Shown here: positions 1 through 9,402 of the stretch, in pieces | How the letters are laid out: every line of letters begins with the position of its first letter | Position numbering within the stretch: the stretch's first letter is position 1 | Assembly: GCA_963849885.1 (NCBI GenBank) | Contig: CAWKIV010000012.1 | Location: 1-64,000, forward strand | DNA length: 64,000 nt | Origin: CADCTP01 sp963849885 | Lineage (GTDB): Bacteria; Actinomycetota; Actinomycetes; Mycobacteriales; CADCTP01 | Direction: 5' to 3' | Notes under the pieces: model-generated | What the model was told of the DNA's origin: nothing | Database searches by the model: none | What the model saw: only the letters and a program-made list of their open reading frames with translations | Made by a program: the position numbers and the translations under genes

Positions 1-208
1 GCATTCCATCCCGGGACGGTTCAGACTTCCCGCGGTGACCGGACATGGGTCCGGGTTCCTGTGCGCCGGCTCGGACATTCGGCGGCTGGCGTGAGGGCCG
101 TCCGGGGCACGGCGCTGGGGCGCTGATGTGGTCGGCGGCCCGGTCATCGAGCGCCGTGACCTCCGTGTTCTGTGGCTACGATCGGCGCGAACGAAGGGCG
201 GACGCGGC

Positions 209-620
209 ATGAACGTGTACTCGATCACCGATGCGGGCGTTGAGCAGCGGTCCGCTCGAAGACTTGAAGGTGTTGCTGGAGCGGTCGGACGCGCTGATCT
301 GGGTGGACATGCCGGTCTGCCTCATGCGCGACGCCGCGGTGCTGCTGGACCTCTTCGGCTTCAGGACTCGCGGTGCGCGACTGCGTCGAGCGCAACCACA
401 TCTCGAAGATCCACTTCTACGACGATCATGTCTTCACCGTGGTGCACGCGCCCGAACTGGGCAGCGGCGGTCACGTGCACTACGTCGAACTCGACCAGTT
501 CGTCGGGTCGAACTACCTGGTGACGGTGCACGGCCCGCTCAACCCGGCCGTGGATCCCGAGGTCGCCTTCGTCGACACGCGCCTCGTGCTGCGCCGCATC
601 GAGCAGGACGAGATCCACCC
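209..620 (+). pseudogene. CorA-like magnesium transporter N-terminal remnant, frameshifted
   Basis: Conceptual translation in three successive frames gives a recognisable N-terminal cytoplasmic domain of a CorA-type divalent metal transporter. It starts as MNVYSITDAG at 209, moves to a second frame by about 240 (LEDLKVLLERSDALIWVDMP) and to a third near 365 (KIHFYDDHVFTVVHAPELG, then the family-typical FVGSNYLVTVHGPLNP). Homology stops near 620. The transmembrane part with the GMN motif is absent, replaced by a fragment on the other strand. Two internal frameshifts plus truncation make a functional product unlikely. The family call rests on the FVGxNYLVTVH pattern and is moderately sure. Confidence 0.55.
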
Positions 621-639
621 GCGCACACCGATGGAGCGG

Positions 640-1240
640 CGCTGGCGAAGGAATCGGGAGCGTCTTTCAGCAGCACGTCACCGACGAAGACCGGCAGCGC
701 GCGGAATTCCGGGGTGTTGACTCGACGCACCATGGCCCGGTGAAGCCGGTGCGAAGCACAGCGCGCAGCAGGCCGACGACGTCCAGGTCACCGTCGCCTG
801 GCAGCCGGCGTGCGGCCCGGGCGTGGGTGAGGTAGTCCCCGGAGACCCGCGGACCGTCGTTGAGCTGGACGGCGACGACCGGACCGGTGAGCTGCTCCGG
901 GTTCCCGCCGCCGTGTTGAGAAGTGCCCGACATCGATGAGCAGGCCGGCATCGGCGCGGCGGCGCGGCGCAGCAGTTCTCCGGCGGTGGCCGGGTCGGGC
1001 AGAGCCGACCACGGGAATGCCTCCACCGCCACCAACAGGCCACGTCCGGCCAGCCGCGCGGCCAGGGTGCGCAGCCGGGCCGCGGCCACGTGTAGATCCA
1101 GTGCGGCGTCGGCGCGGAACTCGCCCGCGCTGACGTGCCGGCCTCCGAAGGCGTCGGCTGCGGCCTCGATCGCCGTTGAGGCGGTCATGGTGGCGTCGGC
1201 CGAAGTCCCGGACAACCCCGGCGTACGCAGCCCGGACGAC
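640..1240 (-). pseudogene. Sugar-phosphate isomerase/epimerase (TIM barrel) remnant, frameshifted
   Basis: Read leftwards, the minus strand encodes pieces of a xylose-isomerase-like TIM barrel. There is a helix AAADAFGGRH, a strand with a metal-ligand Glu (LLVAVEAFPWSALPDPATAG), then LLIDVGHF in another frame, then VVAVQLNDGP and GFTGPWCVE in the first frame, and VNTPEFRALPV in a third. At least two frameshifts (near 930 and 700) interrupt it, and the N-terminus is lost beneath the ATPase gene on the other strand. Intact relatives lie at 11623-12435 and 22551-23387. Limits are approximate because no clean start or stop survives. Confidence 0.55.
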
Positions 1241-1280
1241 CCCTGTCGTATGCAGTTGATCCGCACTACGGTCGAGTCTG

Positions 1281-3409
1281 TGACGGGCGTAGACGGGCGC
1301 CCCTCGGGGACGCTCGGTGATGTGCTGACCGAGCACCGACGAAGACGCTTCGTGGGCCGGTCAGCGGAGATCGAGCTGTTCCGGGCCGCCTTGGACGATG
1401 CCGTCGACCCGCCGTTCTCGGTGCTGCACGTCCATGGACCTGGCGGCGTCGGCAAGACCAGCCTCCTGCAGGCCCTCGGCGCAGTCGCCGCCGGTGCCGG
1501 CGCCACCGTCGCCCGTCTCGACGGTCGTGATCTGGACCCGTCACCGGTGAGTGTGCTCGAAGCGCTCGAGAGAGACGCTGGCGATCCCGGCAGGGGACGG
1601 TCCTATCGGCCTGTCGGAGGGCGGTGGACGGTTGGTGCTGCTGGTCGACGCCTACGAGCAGATGACGCCGCTCGATCATTGGTTCCGCGCGCGGCTCATC
1701 CCTCGGCTACCCGCCTCGGCGATCATTGTCATCGCCGGCCGGGACGCGCCGACCCGGGCGTGGCGCGACGGATCCGGCGTGGGGAGCCCTGCTGCGCGTG
1801 GTGTCGCTGCGCAATCTCAGCCCCGACGACAGCCGGGCCTTCCTCCGCAGAGCAGGCATCGACCGGCACCTGCACGAGCGGATCGTGCGCCTCACCTACG
1901 GGCATCCACTCGGTTTGGCGCTGTTGACCGATGTGGTCGCCCGGGGCGGTCAGGTGGAGTCCGACGTGCTGCCCCTCGGACCTGGTCGACGTGCTGCTTC
2001 CGCGGTTCGTGGAGACGGTGCCCGATAGTCGGCACCGTCGGGTGCTGGGGGCCTGTGCGGTGGCCCGTTGCACCACCGAGGCGCTGCTGCGGGACGTGCT
2101 CGAGGAGGGCGACGTACACGACGTGTTCACATGGCTGCGGGACCTGTCCTTCATCGAGCCCCGGCCGGATGGCGTGGCGCCGCATGACCTGGCTCGCGAC
2201 GTTCTCGACGCGGACCTGCGATGGCGTGACTTCGACAGCTACACAGCAGGTCTTCCGGAAGGTCCGCGAGCACAGCCTCGCCTCGGCGAGAACGACCACC
2301 GGGCGGGCGCAACAGCGGGCGATCTTCGATCTGAAGTTCTTGTTCCGCCAGGCGCGCACCGCGATGTCGCCGGTGGAGTGGGGTTCCTGGGGCGAGTACT
2401 ACCCAGAACGCTGCCCGCGACGAGGACCGTGGGCCGATCCTCGAGCTGGTTCGGGCCTGGGAGGGCGAGCAGTCGGCCGCCATCGCGGCGCGTTGGCTGG
2501 ACCGACAGCCGGAGGGGTTCTTCGTCATCCGCGACCTCGACGGCGAGGTCCGCGGGGATGCTGGCGATCTTGGATCTGGCGCGGTCCTCCCCGGATGACG
2601 TCGACGCCGACCCCGGCGCGCGCGCCGCCTGGGACTTCGCGCACGGCAGCGCGCCACCGAGGCCCGGCGAGGCGGTCACGCTGTGCCGGTTCGTGGTCGA
2701 CCGGAACAACTATCAGGGGCCCTCGCCGACGCTGAACGCCGTCCCGATCCTGACACTGCAGAAGCAGCTGTCCACACCGAACCTGTCGTGGGACTTCGTC
2801 GCCCTGGCCGAGCCGGACCGGTGGGACGAGTACTTCGCCGCGGGCGATCTCCCGCGCGCCGAAGGTGCCGACTTCACCGTCGGGGGTCGACGCTACGGGC
2901 TGTTCGCCCACGACTTCCGAAAGGTTCCGGTGGACGCCTGGATCGAGCTGTGGACCGAGCGCGCGCTGGCACAGGACGTCGACGTGGCGCCACGGGAGCA
3001 CGCCGCCGGCGTTTCTCGTGCTCTCCCATCCGGACTTCGAGGCAGCCGTCCGCCAAGGGTTCAAGGACCTGCGGCGCCCCGACCTGCTCGCGCGCAACCC
3101 GCTCGCTGCGAACCCGGCTCGTCGCCGACCGCACCGGACGAGGGAGCATCGGGTGCCGCCGTACTGGAAGCCGTCCTGCGAGAAGCTGCCACGACGCTCG
3201 CCGACCACCCTCGCGACGACAAGCTGCTGCGGGCGGTCGACCGGACCTACCTGCGCCCAGCCGCCACCCAGGAGGCGGCAGCCGCCGCCCTCGGGCTGCC
3301 GTTCAGCACCTACCGACGCCACCTCACCCAAGGCATGACCCGCATCGTCTCGGTGCTGTGGGACCAGGAGGTGTACGGACAGGACCGAGCAGAAGTGAGC
3401 ACTTCTTGA
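1281..3409 (+). pseudogene. Large P-loop ATPase / regulator-like protein, multiply frameshifted
   Basis: A roughly 700-residue protein can be rebuilt only by changing frame about eight times (near 1575, 1775, 1975, 2235, 2400, 2557, 3005 and 3118). It begins with GTG at 1281. An N-terminal ATPase has Walker A GPGGVGKTS and a Walker-B-like strand LVLLVDAYEQ. A middle part reads like an acetyltransferase fold (FFVIRDLDGEVRGMLAILDL), and the C-terminus has a helix-turn-helix-like stretch (TQEAAAAALGLPFSTYRRHL). This domain order resembles actinobacterial ATP-binding regulators. It ends 58 bases before the FAD oxidoreductase gene, which it may once have controlled. Not functional as read, unless the sequence is in error. 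Confidence 0.6.
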
Positions 3410-3467
3410 CCTGGTGGGCGAGCAGGCGTCAGGACCAACCTCCAGAACAGGACCTGAGGAGGTTGTG

Positions 3468-4926
3468 ATGCAGGCAACACGTGGTGACCGGGCCGTGGTG
3501 CTCGGCGGAAGCATGGCAGGTCTGCTGGCTGCCCGCGTGCTTGCCGACGCCTACGCCGAGGTCGTGGTGGTCGAGCGCGATGAGCTTCCGCATGCCGCGG
3601 CGCACCGTCGCGGAGTGCCGCAGTCGCGGCACATCCACGGGCTGCTCGCCGGGGGCCAGCAGGCCCTGGAGGAGCTCTTCGACGGTCTCACGGCCGAGCT
3701 GGTCGATCTCGGGGCACCGGCGGGCGACATGCTCGAGCACCTCCGGGCCTACTTCGGGGGTCACCGACTGCAACCTGGTCCGTCGGGCCTGCTGGCGCTG
3801 CAGGCGAGCCGGCCGATGCTCGAGGCGGGCCTGCGCGCACGAGTGCGCGCGCTGCCGTCCGTGGAGTTCATGGACCGGTGCGATGTCGCCGGACTCACCA
3901 CCACATCCGATGGCGGCCGCGTCACCGGCGCGCGGGTGGTCCGAAGACTCGACGGCAGCGCGGAGCAGACCTTGACCGCGGATCTGGTCGTGGACGCCAC
4001 CGGCCGCGGTTCACGCACCCCGGCCTGGCTCGAGATGCTCGGATACCCGCGTCCGCCGGTGGATCGGGTCCGGATCGGCATCGGGTACGCCAGCCGGACC
4101 TACCGGCTCGTCCCCGGACTGCTCGACGGCGACCTGGGAATCCTCAACGCGCCGACACCCGATCATCCGCGCGGCGGAGCCCTCGCGGCAATCGAGAACG
4201 ATCGCTTCCTCGTCACCCTGTTCGGCATCCTCGGCGACCACCCGCCGACCGATCCCGCGGGCTTCACCGACTTCGCCGCCACCCTGCAGTTCCCGGACAT
4301 CAACGAAGCCCTGCGCGACGCAGAACCGCTCGACGAACCCGTCCCGTTCCGCCACCCCGCCAGCGTGCGACACCGCTACGAACGGCTCTCGACGGTTTCC
4401 CGAGGGCCTCCTGGTGATGGGCGATGCAATGTGCACGTTCAACCCCATCTACGGCCAGGGCATGAGCGTGGCGGCCTTGCAGGCACTGGCCTTACGTGCC
4501 CACCTCCAGCAGCACACCACACCGCAGCCGGTCAGGTTCTTTCGGCAGATCGGTCGGATCGTCGACGTTCCCTGGAGCATGGCCACCGGCGGCGACCTGG
4601 CCTTCCCGAAGGTCGTGGGTCGGCGCACCATCCAGATGCGGCTCCTCAACGGGTACCTGGCCAAGCTGCTCGCCGGCGCGGCACACGATCCCCGGCTCGG
4701 ACGGGCGTTCCTCAGAGTCGCCGGGCTGGTCGACCCGCCCCAGGCATTGCTGGCACCCGGCGTGGCTGCTCGCGTACTGCGACGCGGGCCTGCGCCGGTC
4801 ATGGCGGGCACGCCGGAGGCTCCCGACAACCAACGCGTCGTCGACTCCGCTGCCGAGGCGCAGCACCACGTAGTCGCTCGGTGCACCGGTCGCCGCCGGT
4901 TTGCTGGGTGCTTGGAGCGGAGGTGA
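3468..4926 (+). pseudogene. FAD-dependent oxidoreductase (aromatic hydroxylase/epoxidase-like), one frameshift
   Basis: The ATG at 3468 follows an AGGAGG-like site. The first 310 codons give a classic FAD monooxygenase-like N-terminus: dinucleotide-binding VVLGGSMAGLLAARVLAD, the ERDELP acidic strand end, and DLVVDATGRGSRTPAWLE. Near 4392 the frame changes; the continuation begins GLLVMGDAMCTFNPIYGQGM, the second FAD-binding motif of this family, and runs to the stop at 4926. Together they would make about 485 residues, a normal length. Only one indel separates the halves, so this is either a recent pseudogene or a sequencing error. The substrate is unknown. It runs straight into the GMC gene. 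Confidence 0.7.
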
Positions 4927-4935
4927 GGAGTTGTG

Positions 4936-6553
4936 ATGGCTGCCGGAGACTATGACTACGTCATCGTGGGCGCCGGGTCGGCGGGCTGCGTGCTGGCCAA
5001 CCGGCTGTCGGCCGACCCCGCGTGCCGGGTTGTGCTGCTGGAGGCGGGCGGGCCGGACCGGGCGCGGGAGATCCGCGTACCGGTGGGGTTCATCAAACTG
5101 CTCCAGAGCGCCTACGACTGGAACTACCGCACCACCAGGCAGCCGCAGCTGTCGGATCGGGAGCTGTATTGGCCGCGTGGCAAGACCCTGGGCGGTTCGT
5201 CATCGATCAATGGGCAGGCGTGGACACGCGGGCATCGCGCCGACTACGACGGCTGGGCGGAAAGCTGTCCGGGCTGGTCCTATGACGAGGTGCTGCCGTA
5301 CTTCCGGCGCGCCGAGCGCCGGGTGGGCAGCAACGCCGGCGGGGTGTATGGCACCTCGGGCCCGCAGTTCATCTCCGAGCTGCGCGACCCCAACCCGACC
5401 ACATCGGCGTTCCTGGCTGCGTGCGCCGAGCTGGGCATGCGCCGGCTCGGCGAGCTGAACGAGCCGGACAACACCGGGTATCGCGCCGACGCCGGTGACC
5501 CAGCGCCGCGGGCTGCGGCACAGCGCCGCGGACGCCTACCTGCGCCCCGCAAGGCGGCGGCGCAACCTGACCGTCCTCACCGGGGCGCACGTCCAGCGGA
5601 TTCTGCTCGACGGGACCCGTGCCACCGGCGTGGAGTACCGGGATGCGGCCGGGGTGACCCAGCGAGTGACCGCCTCCCGCGAGGTGATCCTCAGCGGCGG
5701 CACCATCAACTCACCGCAGCTGCTGATGCTCTCCGGCATCGGCGATCCCGAGCAGCTGCGCGCCGTCGGCGTGGAGCCGCGCCACGAGCTGGTGGGCGTC
5801 GGTGCGAACCTGCAGGACCACCTGGCCTGCGCGCGTCATCGTTCACTGCCCGAAGCCGGTCACCCTCTTCGCGGCCGAGTCCCGGGCCCAGTTGGCCCGC
5901 TTCCTGCTCGCGCGTCGCGGGATGCTCACCTCCAGCGTGAACGAGGCGGTCGCCTTCGTCCGCAGCGACCCAGCCCTGGCCGCACCCGATCTTGAGCTCG
6001 TCTGGCTTCCGGTACCGCTGCTGGGCGAGGGCCTGACACCTCCACCCGGCCACGGTCTGACATTGGGGGTGGAGCTTCTGCAACCGGACAGCCACGGTGA
6101 CATCCGCCTTGCCAGTGACAACCCGGCGGAGCCGCCGGTCATCGACCCTGGCTACCTCACCGCCGAGTCGGACCTGCGCGGTCTCATCGTCGGCCTGCGC
6201 ATCGCCCAGCAGATCTGGATACCGCTGCGCTGCGCCCGTACGTCGGCGCTCCCATGGCACCCTGGCCGGGCAACGTCGATGATGCGAAGCTGGCGACGTT
6301 CATTCGGGAACACGCCCAGACGGCATTCCACCCCGTCGGCACCTGCCGCATGGGCAGCGACGATGCCGCAGTGGTGGACTGCCAGCTGCGGGTCCGCGGC
6401 CTGGATGGGTTGCGGGTGGTCGACGCCTCGGTGATGCCGCGGATCATCCGCGGCCACACCCACGCGCCGACCGTCATGATCGCCGAACGCGCCGCCGACC
6501 TCATCCGAGCCAGCAACCCTGAGCCCGAACCAGGCCCAGCGGACACCGCCTGA
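4936..6553 (+). pseudogene. GMC-family oxidoreductase (choline dehydrogenase-like), three frameshifts
   Basis: The ATG at 4936 lies 10 bases after the preceding stop, with GAGGAG upstream. Signatures of a glucose-methanol-choline oxidoreductase are present in order: FAD motif VIVGAGSAGCVLANRL, PRGKTLGGSSSINGQ, then after a frameshift near 5495 EVILSGGTINSPQLLMLSGIG (the GMC second signature), another shift near 5830, and after a third near 6232 the C-terminal FHPVGTCRMG and RVVDASVMP with the catalytic His region. About 530 residues in total, the usual family length. All functional motifs persist, so decay is recent or the indels are errors. It would oxidise an alcohol with FAD. Confidence 0.75.
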
Positions 6554-6757
6554 CCACGTCGCCGCCCGCGGACAAGTCTCCTGCCAAACGAGCGCCCGTC
6601 CCAAGCAGCCACCGGCGGATCATGCAGTTCAGCGTGGAACTGGCGAGTGAGCACCCACGGGTAGTCGACGATCTGGTGGCGGCGCGCGGAGACGAGCGAG
6701 TGACAAGGCGGCTTGCATGACTTGAGAACCTCCCGCCCGATGACAGCGCGAGCAGGA

Positions 6758-6776
6758 GAACGTCCGACTCTCGGCA
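6758..6776 (+). repeat. 19-base direct repeat, copy 1
   Basis: GAACGTCCGACTCTCGGCA occurs here and again at 6838-6856, 80 bases downstream, just beyond the 3' end of the integrase gene. Seen directly. Its role is unknown. Confidence 0.8.
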
Positions 6777-6837
6777 CGTGCGCAAGATCGACTACAACGC
6801 ACTCATCTCGGCAAGAGGGTGCAGAGGCAGCCCAGGC

Positions 6838-6856
6838 GAACGTCCGACTCTCGGCA
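6838..6856 (+). repeat. 19-base direct repeat, copy 2
   Basis: Exact second copy of the repeat at 6758-6776, ending nine bases before the integrase stop codon. Confidence 0.8.
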
Positions 6857-6864
6857 TGTCAGTG

Positions 6865-8396
6865 CTAGCGGTTCTTCCGGATACTGCCGCGCCGCGGTCG
6901 CTTGCTGACGATGGTGCGGCGGCCCGAGCGGACGGTGACATGGCCGTCCGCTGCGAGGAGGGCGACAGCACGCTGGGCGGTGCCGAAGGCGACGCCATAC
7001 CTGCTGGCAAGCGCCTTGATCGGCGGGATCGGGCCGCCTTCGACCAGCGCGCCGCACTCAATGGCGCCGAGCAGGTCGGCGGCGATCCGCTGGTAGGGGC
7101 TCGCGTCCTCCGGCATGTCGAGCAGCGGCGGCGGAGTTGTCCCACCAGCTCCGACGAGGGCAGGCGGGGCGGGAAGACGAGCGCCGAGAGCGGTCGCGGC
7201 GCGGCTGTCCGCCTCGGGCTGGAAGGCGGTGTAGACCCGTAGCGTCGTCACCCCGCCACCGCCGTGGCCGAGCCGGCCGGCGACGGTCCGCAGGTCGACG
7301 CCGGCGGCGATGAGCTCTGTCGCCGAGTAATGCCGCAGCTGGTGGATGTGCATGTCCCAGCCGAGGCGGCGGCACATCTTCGCGTACCGCTGGCTGACCG
7401 AGTCCGGCCGCAGCCAGGTCGAGCCGGACGGGTCCCGCGAGAACATGTAGGCGTCGTCAGGCAGTGAGACGCCGAGTTCCGCGGCCTGCTCGCGGCGGCG
7501 CTCGCGGTAGAGGCGGAGCAGCTCCAACGTCGGCGGGTCGAGGGACACCCGACGCTGCTGGTGGGCCTTCGTGTCCTTCTCCCACGAGCGACCGTCCGCC
7601 TGGGCGATGCTCGCGCGGATCGTGAGGATGCCGGTCGCGAAGTCCAGGCGGTCCCACGTCAGCGCGCAAAGCTCACCGCGGCGGACGCCGGTCATCATCG
7701 CCAGCCAGACCAGCATCCCCCAGTCGGGATCCCGCAAGGCGGCCGAGGAGATCCGCGCGGCCTGCTCGGTCGTCGGGGCTGCGGATCGGCGCCTTCTGCT
7801 TCGGCTCCGGGCGGCGGCGGACGGGTTTGTGCTGATCCACTTCCACCGGATGGCGTTGTCGCACGCGCTCTTGAGGATCCAGTGGATCTGCCGGACCGTC
7901 GAGGCAGCCATCGGCTGGCAGACATGGTCACGGCAGCGGCCGTCGCACTCATGCGCGCGAGATGTCCGGTGCTCGACGAACCGCTGGCCGCCGCAGCGCA
8001 CCGAGCACGTCCGCAGCTGCGCGTAGAACGACTCGATGGTCTCTGTCTCCAGGCGACCCAGCGGCAGCCCGCCGAGGACCGGCCGGATGTGGTTGCGGAT
8101 GTAGCCCTCGTACGAGAACGCGTCGTCGGCTCGACGTCGAGGACGTCAGGTACCGGTCGATCATCTGGTCGACCGTGGCCCGGGTGCGCGGGTTGCGGCG
8201 CTCATCGACTGGGCAAGAAGCCTCGTCCGGGCCTTCTCCGCCTGCTCGGCCGCCCTGGTCCGGCCGGGAGGGTCTCGTCGAGGTAGAGCCGCTTCTTGGA
8301 GACCGGGTCGATGCCGGCGTACACCTTCACGCGCAAGGACCCGCTCGGCAGGGTCTCGATGAGGCCGCGGACGCGGCGGCCCTTGCGGGCGGCCAT
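6865..8396 (-). pseudogene. int: Tyrosine site-specific recombinase (integrase) with C-terminal GntR-like domain, N-terminus frameshifted
   Basis: From about 8001 down to the stop the protein is intact: a zinc-like Cys/His patch (CSVRCGGQ, HECDGRCRDHVC), then the catalytic core with Arg in TGVRRGELCALTW, HQLRHYSAT, GRLGHGGG and the nucleophile in RVYTAF. After it comes a winged-helix GntR-type domain (IPPIKALASRYGVAFGTAQR). The N-terminal 100 codons begin with ATG at 8396 (MAARKGRRVRG) and contain the arm-binding SGSLRVKVYAGIDPVSKKR, but need at least three frame changes between 8260 and 8010. The gene starts 80 bases from the 3' end of tRNA-Lys and runs away from it, the normal geometry for a tRNA-targeting element. 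Confidence 0.75.
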
Positions 8397-8476
8397 GGTG
8401 CGACACTACGGCGCTCGCAGCACGAATGGCTCCACGATCCACCGGGTCGAGAGGGCCGGAAGCCGCTGACCTAGGT

Positions 8477-8549
8477 GGGGGCGCCCGGGGATCGAACCCG
8501 GAACCCGCGGATTAAAAGTCCGCTGCTCTGCCAGTTGAGCTAACGCCCC
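8477..8549 (-). tRNA. tRNA-Lys (TTT)
   Basis: The minus strand folds as a 73-base tRNA: acceptor GGGGCGT pairs with GCGCCCC (one G-T), and the anticodon arm carries CTTTTAA (anticodon TTT). The T arm is CCGGG/TTCGATC/CCCGG. CCA is not encoded. Its 3' end faces the integrase gene and is the likely attachment site. Confidence 0.93.
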
Positions 8550-8624
8550 ACGGAGGAGGGTAGTGGCGAGCGCCGGGAGACGCTGAACAAGCCGGTGTGA
8601 CGGGTCGGGACACGCGGCGGGTGG

Positions 8625-9077
8625 TCAGTGGGCGTCGCGCCAGGTCTGGGGCCAGCGGTCGGCGCCGAGGTGCCAGCGGGAGGTGCGGTACGCGGTGGCG
8701 AGATACCAGGCGCGGACAGCGCCGGCGGCGCCGGTGGCGGTGACGCGGTAGGAGGCGACGCGGGCGGAGCGGGAGACCTCGGCGGCCTCGGCGATCACCG
8801 GTTCGCCGAGCGGCGCGGCGGAGGCGTGGTGGACGGTGACGTCGAGGGCGACGCAGATCCGCCCGTACGAGTTGCAGGCGACCTCGAACGCGGAGTCGGC
8901 GAGCGTGTAGAGCGCGCCGCCGTGCACGGAGCCGGCGATGTTGGCGATCTCCGGGGTGGGCTCGAGCAACACCCGGGCGGCGCCCGCGCCCCAGTCGAGC
9001 AGCCGCAGGCCGAGCAGGTCGCCGATGCCACCGGCCCGGAAGAGCCGGTCCAGCTCGACCCGGTTCGCCGGTGGCAT
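8625..9077 (-). CDS. PaaI-family hot-dog acyl-CoA thioesterase
   Basis: A single hot-dog domain of 150 residues. The family core reads SVHGGALYTLADSAFEVACN: HGG at residues 52-54, and Asp61 is the likely catalytic acid on the central helix. Such enzymes hydrolyse aromatic or medium-chain acyl-CoA thioesters in the cytoplasm and rescue trapped CoA. A start at 9152 is also open, but it would add a low-complexity Thr/Ala leader overlapping the small lipoprotein gene. The ATG at 9077 (MPPANRVELDRLF) begins where homology begins and lies 31 bases after that gene, so I prefer it. Its position at the island edge suggests a housekeeping thioesterase for the catabolic genes to the right. Confidence 0.8.
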   Translation of the reverse strand: MPPANRVELDRLFRAGGIGDLLGLRLLDWGAGAARVLLEPTPEIANIAGSVHGGALYTLADSAFEVACNSYGRICVALDVTVHHASAAPLGEPVIAEAAEVSRSARVASYRVTATGAAGAVRAWYLATAYRTSRWHLGADRWPQTWRDAH

Positions 9078-9108
9078 CTCGGGCGCCGAGCCCGCGTCTG
9101 GCGCCGGC

Positions 9109-9252
9109 TCAGTCGTCGTCGTCCTCGCCGCCCTCGTCGCCGTCGCCGTCATCCCCGTCGTCCTCGCCGCCCGGGCACCCGGTCAGCAGCAGCGCGGCGG
9201 CCGGCGCCAGGCCGAGCGCGGTGAGGAAGCGGCGGCGGTCCACGTCGGCCAT
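9109..9252 (-). CDS. Small Tat-type lipoprotein with acidic tail
   Basis: A 47-codon frame that is easily missed. It begins MADVDRRRFLTALGLAPA, a twin-arginine signal (RRRFL) followed by a hydrophobic stretch and a lipobox LLTGC at about residues 21-25. After the lipidated Cys there are only about 22 residues, almost all Asp, Glu and Gly (three to four clustered Asp/Glu runs). If real, the mature product is a short polyanionic tail anchored to the outer face of the membrane. It is probably co-transcribed with the thioesterase downstream. The ribosome site is weak (TCCGG). The textbook signal peptide argues for a real gene; function unknown. Confidence 0.6.
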   Translation of the reverse strand: MADVDRRRFLTALGLAPAAALLLTGCPGGEDDGDDGDGDEGGEDDDD

Positions 9253-9334
9253 GGCCGGAGACTACGGGACCGCGGCGCCGCCGCTCAGACCACCGGCGAC
9301 GCCGCCGGCCGCTCGGTCTGTTGCTGCCGGGCGG

Positions 9335-9363
9335 TTGACACTTCGGCACTTCATCATAACCAT
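9335..9363 (+). promoter_or_regulatory. Promoter/operator region of the P450 operon
   Basis: A perfect TTGACA (9335-9340) is followed by an AT-rich stretch containing TAACCAT (9357-9363), the element that recurs at other promoters of this island. The element sits where the -10 would be, so the start point is uncertain. The P450 start is 40 bases downstream with AGGAG at 9391-9395. Confidence 0.5.
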
Positions 9364-9402
9364 GAACAGAGATGCCGCCGGCCGAGAGCCAGGAGCCCGT
9401 CG

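Larger units (their letters stand above)
6554..6864. other. Non-coding gap between GMC remnant and integrase
   Basis: No convincing gene. A 32-codon open frame at 6622-6720 (+), starting MQFSVELASEH, looks protein-like but has no visible ribosome site and may be a gene scrap. The gap also holds a 19-base direct repeat (6758-6776 and 6838-6856). Confidence 0.5.

Noticed and set aside
1281..6553. Programmed ribosomal frameshifting as an explanation for the interrupted genes
   Set aside because: Too many shifts (about eight in one gene) at non-slippery sites, in both directions; decay or sequence error is simpler.
6622..6720. A 32-codon open frame after the GMC remnant as a gene
   Set aside because: Protein-like composition, but no ribosome site, no recognisable family, and it lies in a decayed region; mentioned only as a scrap.
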